Shown here one piece after another: positions 8,346 through 16,355 of a DNA stretch of 61,800 nt. The translations under genes were made by a program, and so were the position numbers. The notes under the pieces are model-generated. The model saw only the letters and a list, made by a program, of their open reading frames with translations. It had not been told where the DNA came from and did not search any database. The stretch lies in the IMG/VR virus record IMGVR_UViG_3300006789_000022, positions 1 to 61,800 of that record; one strand, given 5' to 3'. The DNA is from a virus. Numbering within the stretch: the stretch's first letter is position 1; each line of letters starts with the position of its first letter.

Positions 8346-10117
8346 TTCGTGTAGCGGGTTAGTATTGCCCCTTCAGCCGCGAGCGGGATGTCAGCAATCC
8401 ATTCCGGTGGGGTGGACATGATGCTCAGGATGTCGGCCAGCGCGGCGTCTGCCTTGTCGGCGTCTGATTCCACCACGATCTCATCGTGAACGTGCATGAT
8501 GACGTTATGCCCCGCAGCAGCCACCCTGACAAGCATGTCCGAAAAAATATCTCGGGCCAGAGCCTGCGAAGCATTCTCAGCTATAAACCCGCCCCACAAT
8601 TTGATGGGGATCATCTTGGCCCCCTTGGGGAAGTGGGCTGTGTGTTGTGTCCGGCCCCCTTCAACTTTGTCTGCGGAAATCAAACCGTAGTCCAGCACTC
8701 TCCCGCTCGGTAGATCCACCGTGAACGGTGTGGGCATTCCCTGCTCCGATAGGTTATATGCGCCTACAATGTCGTTGTTGAATTCTCGCCATAGTTTTGT
8801 CACTGAATCCATTGAGCTACGATAAAGATCGACTGCCGCGTTTGCCTCTTTCTGTGTCATTCCCGACATGTCTGCAAACCGTTGTTTCCCTGCCCCATAA
8901 CCACACCCCAAAACCATCGCCTTAATTTTGTGCCTGAGTTTGGGGTCTTGCTTGAGCGGCCCGTTCTCTTTCTCCCACCGACCAAACCGGATCGCAAAGG
9001 CTTCATAAATATCATCACACTCCTCGATCTCCGTGAGCATGTTCCCGTCCCCAGCCAGCCAGCATAATGTCCGCACCTCGATCTGGCTCAGGTCGGCCAC
9101 CACTAACCTCTTATCTTCTTTTGTAGATATGAGGTGTCGGAGGTTGATCCCGAACATTTCCTCCCTTGGCAGGTTCTGGAGGTTCAGGTTTCCCCCACTC
9201 CCACTGAACCGCCCAGTGTGCGCTCCAAAATACATGAACCCTCCGTAGTATCTCCCGTCAGGCATGGTGGCTACGTCGAAGCTCTCGACCTTCTTTTTGA
9301 GTGCGTTGATTCGCCTCCAGTTCTGCGTGGCCTCAATCCAGTCGTGCTTCTGACTGTTGTATTCAATCCACTTCTTGCTCTCTGGGTTGGTCTTCGCCAG
9401 ACTCGCAGGCGGTTCCAGTCCGACCTTCTGGCACTCCTCGTCAAACGCAGCGCGGCTAAGGAGAGGTTTGCTTCCGAGCCACGGGATATTGGACTCGGCC
9501 TCAAACAACTTCTCGTTGATGGTCTCCAGTTGTTTCTTCAAGAGGTCCGTGTCGATAGGGATTCCTCCCTGACAGATCCTCCGGTTCAGGGTGCTAATAA
9601 CCCGTTCCTCCTCCGGCCAGCGGTCACCGAACTCCTCCCACAAGCGGAGACAAAGCTCGGCGTCCTTGATCGCGTATGCACTGACCTCTTCGCGGAACTC
9701 GTCCGTCATCGACTCCCACCTCTTTCCGCTCATGTTGTCGCGGGTGGACTTGTCGATTTCTAATCCAAAAGCTGCATGACTCGCTCCCTTGAGCGAGCGA
9801 GGAAGGCGGCAATACGCCGCAAGGTCCGCCGTGCAATGCCATTCGGCTGGTTGGACTTCTGGCCACCACGATTGGGCCGTGCCATGTAGATATAAGGTTT
9901 CATCGAATGATGCGTTGTGGCTCAGGGCCGTATTACCAATAAGTAAATTCCAGTTAAACTTTTTGGGGTGTCCGACGAACTCCGTGCCGTCGGTTCCTTT
10001 TACCGTCAACAGGTAGGCGTCGAAGTCTGGGTGAGAGAAGTAGCCCAGTGGGCCGAGCGTCTTTATGCTGCACCTTTTGTCGTAGTAAGTTTCGTAGTCG
10101 AGAGCGTAGGTTTCCAT
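8342..10117 (-). CDS. polA: Family A DNA polymerase with 3'-5' exonuclease
   Basis: A 591-residue replicative polymerase. The exonuclease has Exo I Asp7-x-Glu9, Exo II Asp72 and Exo III Tyr148-xxx-Asp152. The polymerase domain has TGRFSGSGGNLNLQNLPR (residues 301-318), motif A Asp342 in ADLSQIE, motif B around Lys399 with YG at 407-408, and motif C His544-Asp545-Glu546. No 5'-3' exonuclease domain is present, as in many phage PolA enzymes. It is the main replicase together with the downstream primase-helicase. A hairpin followed by a T tract lies only 6 bases before the ATG, which suggests attenuation. Confidence 0.95.
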   Translation of the reverse strand: METYALDYETYYDKRCSIKTLGPLGYFSHPDFDAYLLTVKGTDGTEFVGHPKKFNWNLLIGNTALSHNASFDETLYLHGTAQSWWPEVQPAEWHCTADLAAYCRLPRSLKGASHAAFGLEIDKSTRDNMSGKRWESMTDEFREEVSAYAIKDAELCLRLWEEFGDRWPEEERVISTLNRRICQGGIPIDTDLLKKQLETINEKLFEAESNIPWLGSKPLLSRAAFDEECQKVGLEPPASLAKTNPESKKWIEYNSQKHDWIEATQNWRRINALKKKVESFDVATMPDGRYYGGFMYFGAHTGRFSGSGGNLNLQNLPREEMFGINLRHLISTKEDKRLVVADLSQIEVRTLCWLAGDGNMLTEIEECDDIYEAFAIRFGRWEKENGPLKQDPKLRHKIKAMVLGCGYGAGKQRFADMSGMTQKEANAAVDLYRSSMDSVTKLWREFNNDIVGAYNLSEQGMPTPFTVDLPSGRVLDYGLISADKVEGGRTQHTAHFPKGAKMIPIKLWGGFIAENASQALARDIFSDMLVRVAAAGHNVIMHVHDEIVVESDADKADAALADILSIMSTPPEWIADIPLAAEGAILTRYTK

Positions 10118-10123
10118 GGTTCC

Positions 10124-10166
10124 AAAAAGAAGCCCCCACCGATAGTTACCAGATCAGTGGGGGCTT
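10124..10166 (-). terminator. Intrinsic terminator or attenuator before polA
   Basis: Perfect 10-bp arms AAGCCCCCAC (10130-10139) and GTGGGGGCTT (10157-10166) enclose a 17-base loop. On the minus strand the stem is followed by CTTTTT and, after six more bases, the polA ATG. The same hairpin faces TTTT on the plus strand, so it can act in both directions. It lies between the small genes at 10276-12814 and polA. Its place inside the polA leader suggests it tunes read-through into the replication genes. Confidence 0.7.
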
Positions 10167-10275
10167 TTAAGTGCGGTGGCTTTTATGCGATTACCACCAA
10201 GGCGATGCTTTAACCAGAACAGTTAGAGAACACTACCGAGTAAACTCCGACTGCCCCGCCGCAATACCTGATCTG

Positions 10276-10512
10276 TTACTCCTCCTCCTTGACCACATCA
10301 ACTTCTTCCCCGTCCATGACAAGCGTCAGGTCTAACTGGTTCCTGTCTTCAGTTGGAAGGGACATGCCGATGGCACCAGCCAATGCGGCTCGGATGGAGA
10401 TGAGCTTGTGCTTACTTTCGTAGGCCGTATTGATGGAGTTGTCGAGTTCGTCGATCATACCACTAAGCATGACGACTTCCTCCTCCACTGTCTTTTCGTC
10501 GAAGTCAGCCAC
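10276..10512 (-). CDS. Small acidic coiled-coil protein, unknown
   Basis: A 78-residue acidic protein with GTG start, whose first base is shared with the preceding stop (TAGTG). The N-terminal 45 residues have heptad-like Leu/Ile/Val spacing, consistent with a short coiled coil. The C-terminus ends in a Glu/Asp/Val-rich tail (VDVVKEEE). It is co-translated with the 211-residue protein upstream and lies in the replication block. An acidic tail of this sort is common in single-strand-binding or polymerase accessory proteins, but no family is recognised. Confidence 0.6.
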   Translation of the reverse strand: MADFDEKTVEEEVVMLSGMIDELDNSINTAYESKHKLISIRAALAGAIGMSLPTEDRNQLDLTLVMDGEEVDVVKEEE

Positions 10513-11147
10513 TACCTTGCAAAGTTATTGGTGAACTTCTGAACAGCCTCACTGGTCTCCTTGTCGGTGAATGTGAGGGACGGAGCATACCACGAATACT
10601 TGCCGCGAGAGATGAGCGAGGACGTAAAGTCCCAGTATCTCGTCGAGGGAGGTGTTTCGGGGTTGAACAGGGTAAACGTAGCCAGCCTTTTGAAAGTCTG
10701 GCGATACGCGTCCTTGGCGACGTTGATGCGACCAAGGGCGTAGAGTTTATCCCCGATAGGGAACGGGTAGGCGGCCCCTACATCCGTCTTGTCCGGCTTC
10801 TCAAAGAGAAGCGTGATGTCCGCGAACTCCAGCATTGGGTAGTCCGAGGTCTTGGCGATCTCGTCCCGCTCCTCCTGAGAGTGAGCGATGCGAGGCATCT
10901 CATCATCGTCGTAGGGAATGTCTTCCCGCCAGCCCTTGATCACGGAGATCGGGATGGTCACAACAGCCGTCTCCGGCTCTGCGATAACGAACTGTTTATC
11001 CAGAACGATGGACCCAAAGGGCGCGTCGATCTCGGATGTTTTTTGCACAACATTGATCCGTGGAATCTCAATGTCCGAGGGCTCTATCATCATGCTCGCT
11101 GGGGACATGATTTCCGTTGCCGGAGCTTCCTTAATTTTCCCTGCCAT
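10512..11147 (-). CDS. Conserved-type phage protein in replication block, unknown
   Basis: A 211-residue soluble protein. After a polar N-terminus it has the segment IEIPRINVVQKTSEI, then alternating beta and helical segments (residues 45-170) and an aromatic C-terminal third. The pattern 'short tail, PRINxxQ, beta-rich core' is seen in phage proteins encoded beside DUF2800 nucleases and PolA, which suggests a DNA-binding or recombination-mediator role. Position between a RecB-like nuclease and PolA supports that, but the function is not shown by any motif. Confidence 0.55.
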   Translation of the reverse strand: MAGKIKEAPATEIMSPASMMIEPSDIEIPRINVVQKTSEIDAPFGSIVLDKQFVIAEPETAVVTIPISVIKGWREDIPYDDDEMPRIAHSQEERDEIAKTSDYPMLEFADITLLFEKPDKTDVGAAYPFPIGDKLYALGRINVAKDAYRQTFKRLATFTLFNPETPPSTRYWDFTSSLISRGKYSWYAPSLTFTDKETSEAVQKFTNNFAR

Positions 11148-11174
11148 TTCTTTTTGTGTTTCGTGTTTCGTTGA

Positions 11175-12293
11175 TTAGGAGAGGGTGTGCCTCGCCTGAG
11201 ATGTGGTGACTATACCTGCTTCCACGCAGGCGTCAACAAATTCTTTAGAAATTCTTTTCTGATCTTCTTTTGCCCCCTTGGCTCCCACCGCCTTGGCGAG
11301 CTTTGCGACGGGCAAGTTAGCTGCTTCCAGCACCTCTTCCTTGTCCAAGCCGAACTGCTCCGCGATCTCCACCAGCCCCATGTTATCTTCCACCCGCTTG
11401 GTGGCCCCCATGTTCCTTAGACGTAAAGTAGGAAACTCAATACCGTTCTTAGCCATGTCCACGGCCCTCTTCTTCAGGCGGTCAGCCCAGTTGGAAACCA
11501 TCTTTGCGATGACCCATAGCTGTTCGACTACTTCGGGGTCTTCCACTTCATCGAGGTCAACGTCCGGCAGATCAGTATTGATCTTCTTGGCCACAGAAAC
11601 CACTAACCCACCTAGCGCGGGGCAAGCATCTTCGTGACGGCAGAACCGACAGTTCACTGTGGGGGTTAGGTCGGATAGCTCCGGTGTGCCGTCGTTCCAT
11701 TTAGGCCGGACTTCTTCTGCTTTCTTGATTGTCTCGGACAGTTTCCTGACAAGGGCGGGGATGTCTTCCCGCGTGAACGTGTGAAACAGCGTCTCGTTCC
11801 GAACGGGGACGTAGAATACAAACGTGATCTCGTCCAATTCTGGGAACCGCTGAAACGTGCCTACGGTGTAAGCCTGCGCCTGCCAGTTTTTTTCCGGTGG
11901 GTCGATCATTGAGATCCCCGTTTTGTAATCCGCTTGGATTGCTGTGTTGTCGTCAAAAACAGTCAAGCGGTCACACGTTCCCCAAGTTTCTGTCCCTTCC
12001 AGTTCAACGGTCAACTGGATCTCCTTGAAATCTTCGGTCTGCTTTCTCCCACTTTGGGCGTAGTTGGCGAGGAATGCTTCTTCCTCCTCCATTATCTGCT
12101 CATAGATTGAAACCTCTTCTTCGCTTTGGAGGTTGGAGGTGTCGTTTATTTCTAACGCCTCGTGTATCCGTGTCCCCTTTTCGGCAGCCGCGTTTGTTCC
12201 GCTTCTCCCGTGATACCCCGCACATCCTGCTACATACTTGAGCGATGATGGGGAGAATTCAGCGTGGTCTCTATCAGAGTGACTGTCTGGCAT
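11175..12293 (-). CDS. Cas4/RecB-like nuclease (DUF2800 type)
   Basis: A 372-residue PD-(D/E)XK nuclease. The core is visible as GTRIHEAL (His44), GTCDRL (Asp108) and ADYKTG (Asp122, Lys124). Cys24 plus a C-terminal trio Cys214, Cys217, Cys223 match the four-cysteine iron-sulfur arrangement of Cas4/AddB-type exonucleases. It probably processes DNA ends for recombination with the RuvC-like resolvase upstream. A longer frame exists to 12383, but a sigma70 promoter ends 7 bases before the ATG at 12293 and the upstream gene stops at 12302, so the start MPDSHSD is preferred. Confidence 0.8.
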   Translation of the reverse strand: MPDSHSDRDHAEFSPSSLKYVAGCAGYHGRSGTNAAAEKGTRIHEALEINDTSNLQSEEEVSIYEQIMEEEEAFLANYAQSGRKQTEDFKEIQLTVELEGTETWGTCDRLTVFDDNTAIQADYKTGISMIDPPEKNWQAQAYTVGTFQRFPELDEITFVFYVPVRNETLFHTFTREDIPALVRKLSETIKKAEEVRPKWNDGTPELSDLTPTVNCRFCRHEDACPALGGLVVSVAKKINTDLPDVDLDEVEDPEVVEQLWVIAKMVSNWADRLKKRAVDMAKNGIEFPTLRLRNMGATKRVEDNMGLVEIAEQFGLDKEEVLEAANLPVAKLAKAVGAKGAKEDQKRISKEFVDACVEAGIVTTSQARHTLS

Positions 12294-12300
12294 GGGGGCG

Positions 12301-12328
12301 ACTATACACCCTTCTGGCGGCCTGTCAA
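12301..12328 (-). promoter_or_regulatory. Sigma70 promoter, leaderless start of the DUF2800 gene
   Basis: TTGACA (12323-12328), 16-base spacer, TATAGT (12301-12306), then seven bases to the ATG at 12293. The transcript should begin within about one base of the start codon. The stop codon TAG of the upstream resolvase gene lies inside the -10 box. Confidence 0.7.
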
Positions 12329-12814
12329 AATATATTGAGCAATTAAATACGCGTCGATCATTCCGTCGTGTGGGGTGCGACACCTTTTGTTCTTCAGCCA
12401 GTTCTCGGCGGGGGATAGCTGCTCGGCTAATTTCATGGCCGCTATTTTGGTTTGCCCTTTCGGGACGTTACCTAGCATTTCTTTTTGCCACTTATGGACC
12501 GACACCCGCACGAGGTCATACCCCTTCACCTCGGCCATCCCTACGATCTTGCCGAAGCTCATGGCCATAGAGCGGACGGCCTGCGAACTTTTCGCATGGG
12601 CTAGAGGTTCTTCTACCGCCAGCGTGAACGGTGTGTTCAGGTTGACTAGCCACTCGTTGATCTTGGCCGTGGCCACTTCCCGCTTCTTGCTTCGCTGCAT
12701 CGTGGGCATAGCGATCTTGTCAATGACCCCGCCGTCAAATGCGGAGATTGCACAGAGGCCCCCATCTAGTCCGTTGTCTACTCCGACAATCACTGGCGCA
12801 TACCCTTCAGGCAT
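12302..12814 (-). CDS. RuvC-like Holliday junction resolvase
   Basis: A 170-residue RNase H-fold nuclease. The four acidic residues of RuvC-type resolvases are in place: Asp13 in VGVDNGLDGG, Glu68/69 in LAVEEP, and Asp150 and Asp154 in HDGMIDAYLIAQY. It should resolve branched replication and recombination intermediates before packaging. It overlaps the upstream gene by 25 bases. Its stop codon sits in the -10 box of the next promoter. Confidence 0.85.
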   Translation of the reverse strand: MPEGYAPVIVGVDNGLDGGLCAISAFDGGVIDKIAMPTMQRSKKREVATAKINEWLVNLNTPFTLAVEEPLAHAKSSQAVRSMAMSFGKIVGMAEVKGYDLVRVSVHKWQKEMLGNVPKGQTKIAAMKLAEQLSPAENWLKNKRCRTPHDGMIDAYLIAQYILTGRQKGV

Positions 12815-13041
12815 GAAGGGGATATGATTAGACCGTCACCACTCTCGGGCGTGAACACAACATAATTCTTGCCCAGCCCCTGAAGGAAGAACACTTCGCG
12901 GGCGGTGTGTGGAGTCACCCGAAAGAAGACCCCCACCAGTTTGCGGTGAGAAAATGAGAAGTCATTCTTGGTGGGGTGGTCTTCTCGGATCAAGACAGTG
13001 GGGTTTACCTCTACTGTCTTTTTTTCAAACAGGGGAGCCAT
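12790..13041 (-). CDS. Small protein of unknown function, 83 aa
   Basis: An 83-residue protein with mixed beta-like and charged segments (VEVNPTVLIREDH, HRKLVGVFFRVTPHTAREVFFLQGLGKNY). The start at 13041 is chosen because the upstream stop lies two bases before it (TAG CT ATG); a frame extension to 13071 would overlap that gene. It overlaps the resolvase gene by 25 bases, so it belongs to the same operon. No family recognised. Confidence 0.6.
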   Translation of the reverse strand: MAPLFEKKTVEVNPTVLIREDHPTKNDFSFSHRKLVGVFFRVTPHTAREVFFLQGLGKNYVVFTPESGDGLIISPSCLKGMRQ

Positions 13042-13043
13042 AG

Positions 13044-13412
13044 CTACAAGGACGTTGAGTCGAGGAAACACGGGGTGTTCGGCCCAAGGTCACAGGACTT
13101 CAACTGGTCGAGCGCCATTTCGACTTCCCTTTTGTTCAGCCCGTGCTTCTCCTTGAGGATAATCTTGGTCCCTGCAATCGAGTAGCAGGCGACGGGCGGG
13201 TTGCGCGGGTGCTCGACAATGCCAATATAGGCGTCCCTGAGTTCGCTAAACAACATGACTCCCCCAACCGAATCTTTTTTGGTCTTTTCGGCTTCTTCCG
13301 AGAACCCCGCATAACAAGTGGGGTCAGCTTGTCGGTAAAAATATGGGTCGTCCGACGGGTTGTATTTCGCTCCGTCGAATTCAGGCGCACCGGAGTTCAA
13401 GTCGTAAATCAT
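13044..13412 (-). CDS. Unknown protein in replication operon, 122 aa
   Basis: A 122-residue soluble protein. The first half is polar and aromatic (PSDDPYFYRQADPTCY); the second half has a strand-helix pattern ending in REVEMALDQLKSCDLGPNTPCFL, with three cysteines. It shares one base with the stop of the small terminase gene (TGATG) and is followed at two bases by the next gene. The tight operon supports a real gene. No function can be assigned. Confidence 0.6.
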   Translation of the reverse strand: MIYDLNSGAPEFDGAKYNPSDDPYFYRQADPTCYAGFSEEAEKTKKDSVGGVMLFSELRDAYIGIVEHPRNPPVACYSIAGTKIILKEKHGLNKREVEMALDQLKSCDLGPNTPCFLDSTSL

Positions 13413-13978
13413 CAGTCTAAGTCAATGATGGGTTTTACGGCTCCCTCCCCACGGTCGGCTTTCGTATTGTTTAAGATGGAGATGTCTATCTGCATCTTGC
13501 CTCCTCCGTTCTTCGCGTTGAGTCCGAGGTTACGGCGGATGAACTGGTCAAGCTCCGACAACTCGCGGACTGTCTTGGCGGGGCGTAGGTTCTTCACGCT
13601 ATCCCGCATGAGCTTGATGCCTGTCGCGGCAGCGTAGTGCTGGTATTTATCGGCGGGGCTGGATTGTCGTTCCGCGATTTCCAAGATCGCCGCGTCTTCT
13701 TCCTGTCGTGCGTCGTGGCTTGCGCGAAGGATCGCCTCGTCCGTGGTGGATTCAAGCTGCTGGTCTATTGCCCCCGCTAGTTCATCTGCTGGGGCTTCCG
13801 GCGCAGGCTCGTGTGGGCGCAACCCGTTTTTCTTCGCGGGTATGCCTAACTTTTTGAACCACCTCCGCACCGTGCCGGGGTGAACCCCTAGCTCTTTGGC
13901 AATGGAAACGGTTTTCCAGTCTGCCTTATACATCGTCAGGGCGCGTTGCTGGAGACTGTCTTTAGGTTTGTCAGACAC
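13412..13978 (-). CDS. terS: Probable terminase small subunit
   Basis: A 188-residue protein with GTG start. Residues 20-50 form a helix-turn-helix (TVSIAKELGVHPGTVRRWFKKLG) suited to DNA recognition. A Pro/Ala/Glu-rich linker, a helical region and a C-terminal segment with RELSELDQFIRRNLGL follow; the latter is typical of oligomerising small terminases. It lies directly opposite the large terminase and diverges from it, which is unusual since the two are normally consecutive. It would recognise the packaging start site and hand DNA to TerL. A transcription regulator is the main alternative. Confidence 0.65.
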   Translation of the reverse strand: MSDKPKDSLQQRALTMYKADWKTVSIAKELGVHPGTVRRWFKKLGIPAKKNGLRPHEPAPEAPADELAGAIDQQLESTTDEAILRASHDARQEEDAAILEIAERQSSPADKYQHYAAATGIKLMRDSVKNLRPAKTVRELSELDQFIRRNLGLNAKNGGGKMQIDISILNNTKADRGEGAVKPIIDLD

Positions 13979-13997
13979 TTTGGAAGGGCGTAATCTC

Positions 13998-14003
13998 TAT
14001 AAT
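13998..14003 (+). promoter_or_regulatory. -10 box before the large terminase
   Basis: A consensus TATAAT ends five bases before the terL ATG, again a leaderless geometry. No good -35 lies at 16-18 bases (the expected place holds ACACTT), so a phage activator or an extended -10 may be needed. The reverse strand of the same site reads CTATTATAG, which could serve the divergent terS gene. Confidence 0.45.
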
Positions 14004-14008
14004 AGATT

Positions 14009-15796
14009 ATGGCGGTAAGCAGCCCATCCATCAAGCAGATACTCGATCCGCGAATCGACCCTAAAACAAAACGCATGGATGTCGGGGGGCTTTTAATTCC
14101 CCCCACCAGCTTGATCACCGCTTTGTTGTATGGGTTTGCTAATCACGAACACCTACGCGCAAAGGAGTATTACTTCTGGCGGGTATGCGACGAGCTATGG
14201 AACCATTCTGATCTTCCTGAAAAGTTAATGATCCGCCACCCGTGGGCCGAGCAAATGGTCTGGGCCGCGCTTAATAATAAATATCTGGCCATCGGGGGGT
14301 CTGCGTCATCTGGTAAGTCCCACACTATGGCCGCGTGGGGGATAGTTAACTGGTTGTCAAAACCAAAAGATACGTTGGTATTGATGACATCGACCACGTT
14401 GCGCGAGGCCCGCAAGAGGATCTGGGGATCGGTGATGTCATTACTATCGGTCATCGAGGGGGCTCCTATCAAGATTCGGGACTCCATTGGAAACGCAGCC
14501 TATGTGGATGAGAAAGGGATACTAATCGAACGGGCGGGTATTTCGCTCATCGCTGCCGAGAAATCTAAAACACGCGAGGCCGTGGGGAAATTTATCGGGA
14601 TCAAGCAAAAGAGGGTAATTTTGATTGGTGACGAGTTATCGGAATTGTCGGAAGCCATTCTTCAGGCAGGGCTATCCAACTTGTCCAAGAACCCTGAGTT
14701 CCAACTGATCGGCATGTCCAACCCGAACAGCCGATTCGACGCGTTCGGGATATGGTCGGAGCCGATCAACGGCTGGGACTCGGTGGATACCCACACAGCG
14801 GATGGGTGGCCCACGAAGTGGGGCGGGGATTACATCCGCCTCGATGGGGAACGCTCCCCTAACATAATAGCTGGGGAAGTCCTCTACCCTTGGCTCCCTA
14901 CTCAGGAAAAGGTTGACGAGGATAAGGGGCTACTCGGCCCCGAGTCTCGCGGCTACATGCGAATGATTCGCGCCATTTTCTTTGACTCTGACGAGACGAC
15001 GGGCATCTACGGCGAGAACGAACTGACCATGTCCAAGGCTATGTCCAAGGTCGAGTGGGAGGGAACCCCCATCCGTGTAGCCGGAATCGACCCCGCGTTC
15101 ACGAACGGAGGCGACCGGACAATCCTCTACACAGCCTCGGTGGGGTATGACAAATCAGGACAATACGTCATCGAGTTCGGGGAGGCTGTTCATTTGAACG
15201 ACGACGCCACCAACAAGGCGGTCCCTCGGACCTACCAGATTGTCAAACAGATCAAGGAACACTGCGAGAAGCGGAATATCCTCCCTGAGAATGTAGCAGT
15301 TGACGCGACGGGCGCAGGAGCACCTTTCTGCGATGTCCTCTCGGGCGAGTGGGGCAGCGGGTTCCTGCGAGTTAGCTTCGGTGGCAAGGCCAGCGACAAG
15401 CGGGTCAGCGCCAACAGTCGGTCGATAGGCACGGAGTTGTATGTGAACAGGGTCTCCGAGCTTTGGTTCGTGGGGAAAGAACTGATGAGGACGCGTCAAG
15501 TCTTTGGGGTGAATACGGATCTGGCCCAAGAGATCACCAGCCGAAACTACGACATGATCAAAAGCGGCACCCTGCGGGTTAAAATAGAATCCAAACCTGA
15601 ATTTAAGGCCCGCTTCGGACGCAGCCCCGACCTTGCTGATGCGGCGTTTCTGGCCCTTGACTGCGCCCGTCAGCGGCTTGGCCTCGTGGCGGTTGACCCG
15701 CCCGAGGAAGGGAAGGACGGACGCCCGCACCGTCGGACCACGATTAAGCAGTTGGGACAGGCATTACAGAACCGAGATGCGGTTTTGCTGGATTGA
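14009..15796 (+). CDS. terL: Terminase large subunit (ATPase and nuclease)
   Basis: A 595-residue packaging motor. The ATPase has Walker A GGSASSGKS (Lys103) and Walker B VILIGDELSE (Asp208, Glu209). The RNase H-like nuclease has Asp361 in AGIDPAFTNGGD, Asp432 in VAVDATGAG, and Asp541/Asp544 in SPDLADAAF. It pumps DNA into the prohead and cuts the concatemer. The gene starts the rightward internal-protein block and is separated from divergent terS by 30 bases. Confidence 0.95.
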   Translation: MAVSSPSIKQILDPRIDPKTKRMDVGGLLIPPTSLITALLYGFANHEHLRAKEYYFWRVCDELWNHSDLPEKLMIRHPWAEQMVWAALNNKYLAIGGSASSGKSHTMAAWGIVNWLSKPKDTLVLMTSTTLREARKRIWGSVMSLLSVIEGAPIKIRDSIGNAAYVDEKGILIERAGISLIAAEKSKTREAVGKFIGIKQKRVILIGDELSELSEAILQAGLSNLSKNPEFQLIGMSNPNSRFDAFGIWSEPINGWDSVDTHTADGWPTKWGGDYIRLDGERSPNIIAGEVLYPWLPTQEKVDEDKGLLGPESRGYMRMIRAIFFDSDETTGIYGENELTMSKAMSKVEWEGTPIRVAGIDPAFTNGGDRTILYTASVGYDKSGQYVIEFGEAVHLNDDATNKAVPRTYQIVKQIKEHCEKRNILPENVAVDATGAGAPFCDVLSGEWGSGFLRVSFGGKASDKRVSANSRSIGTELYVNRVSELWFVGKELMRTRQVFGVNTDLAQEITSRNYDMIKSGTLRVKIESKPEFKARFGRSPDLADAAFLALDCARQRLGLVAVDPPEEGKDGRPHRRTTIKQLGQALQNRDAVLLD

Positions 15797-15846
15797 CAGT
15801 ATCCCCCTTAACCCATATTCTTGACACGCACTTTAGTCGATTTGGT

Positions 15847-16353
15847 ATGTCTGGATTTAAATTTTTTCGTGACCCAAGCCAACGTAATCGGGATGAACCG
15901 AGAGACCCTTTTAAGTCGGAGGATTGGACAGATTATGGTTCGCCCGATGATGAACGGCCCATAAAGTATTCTGCTCCTCCTCCTCAACTCCTGCCGGACC
16001 CGTTTACGGGCAAGCCAATAACGCAAGCCGATATTGACGCACAGGTGGACAGTTATGGGGAAGCCCCTGCCCCTGCCGCCCTACCCGCCGCGCCTGCTGC
16101 TGCCGCTGCACCTGCACCTGCTGCACCCGCACAGGAAAGAACGCTGCAACAAAAGTCTCTCATTAACCCCGAAAGGCAAAGGCAGGAAGCGTTGAGGAAA
16201 GCCAAGGAGGAGGCCGACGGCAAAAAAGCCGAGGCTACAAAAGGTCGCGGAGCAGGGCAAGGGCTTACAACTGGCGGGCTTTCAACCTACGGCAATCTCA
16301 GCGGGAGCGGCGGTTTTGGCAAACAGACAAAATTAAATCCAGCTAGGCGATAG
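15847..16353 (+). CDS. Ala/Pro-rich probable virion protein, 168 aa
   Basis: A 168-residue low-complexity protein: polar N-terminus, an Ala/Pro-rich linker (residues about 78-100), a charged helix (ERQRQEALRKAKEEADGKKAE) and a Gly-rich C-terminus ending in ARR. The start at 15847 is chosen because earlier frame starts overlap terL. It lies 50 bases after terL and 2 bases before the EF-hand gene. Composition suits an internal or scaffolding-type virion component. No family recognised. Confidence 0.5.
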   Translation: MSGFKFFRDPSQRNRDEPRDPFKSEDWTDYGSPDDERPIKYSAPPPQLLPDPFTGKPITQADIDAQVDSYGEAPAPAALPAAPAAAAAPAPAAPAQERTLQQKSLINPERQRQEALRKAKEEADGKKAEATKGRGAGQGLTTGGLSTYGNLSGSGGFGKQTKLNPARR

Positions 16354-16355
16354 TT

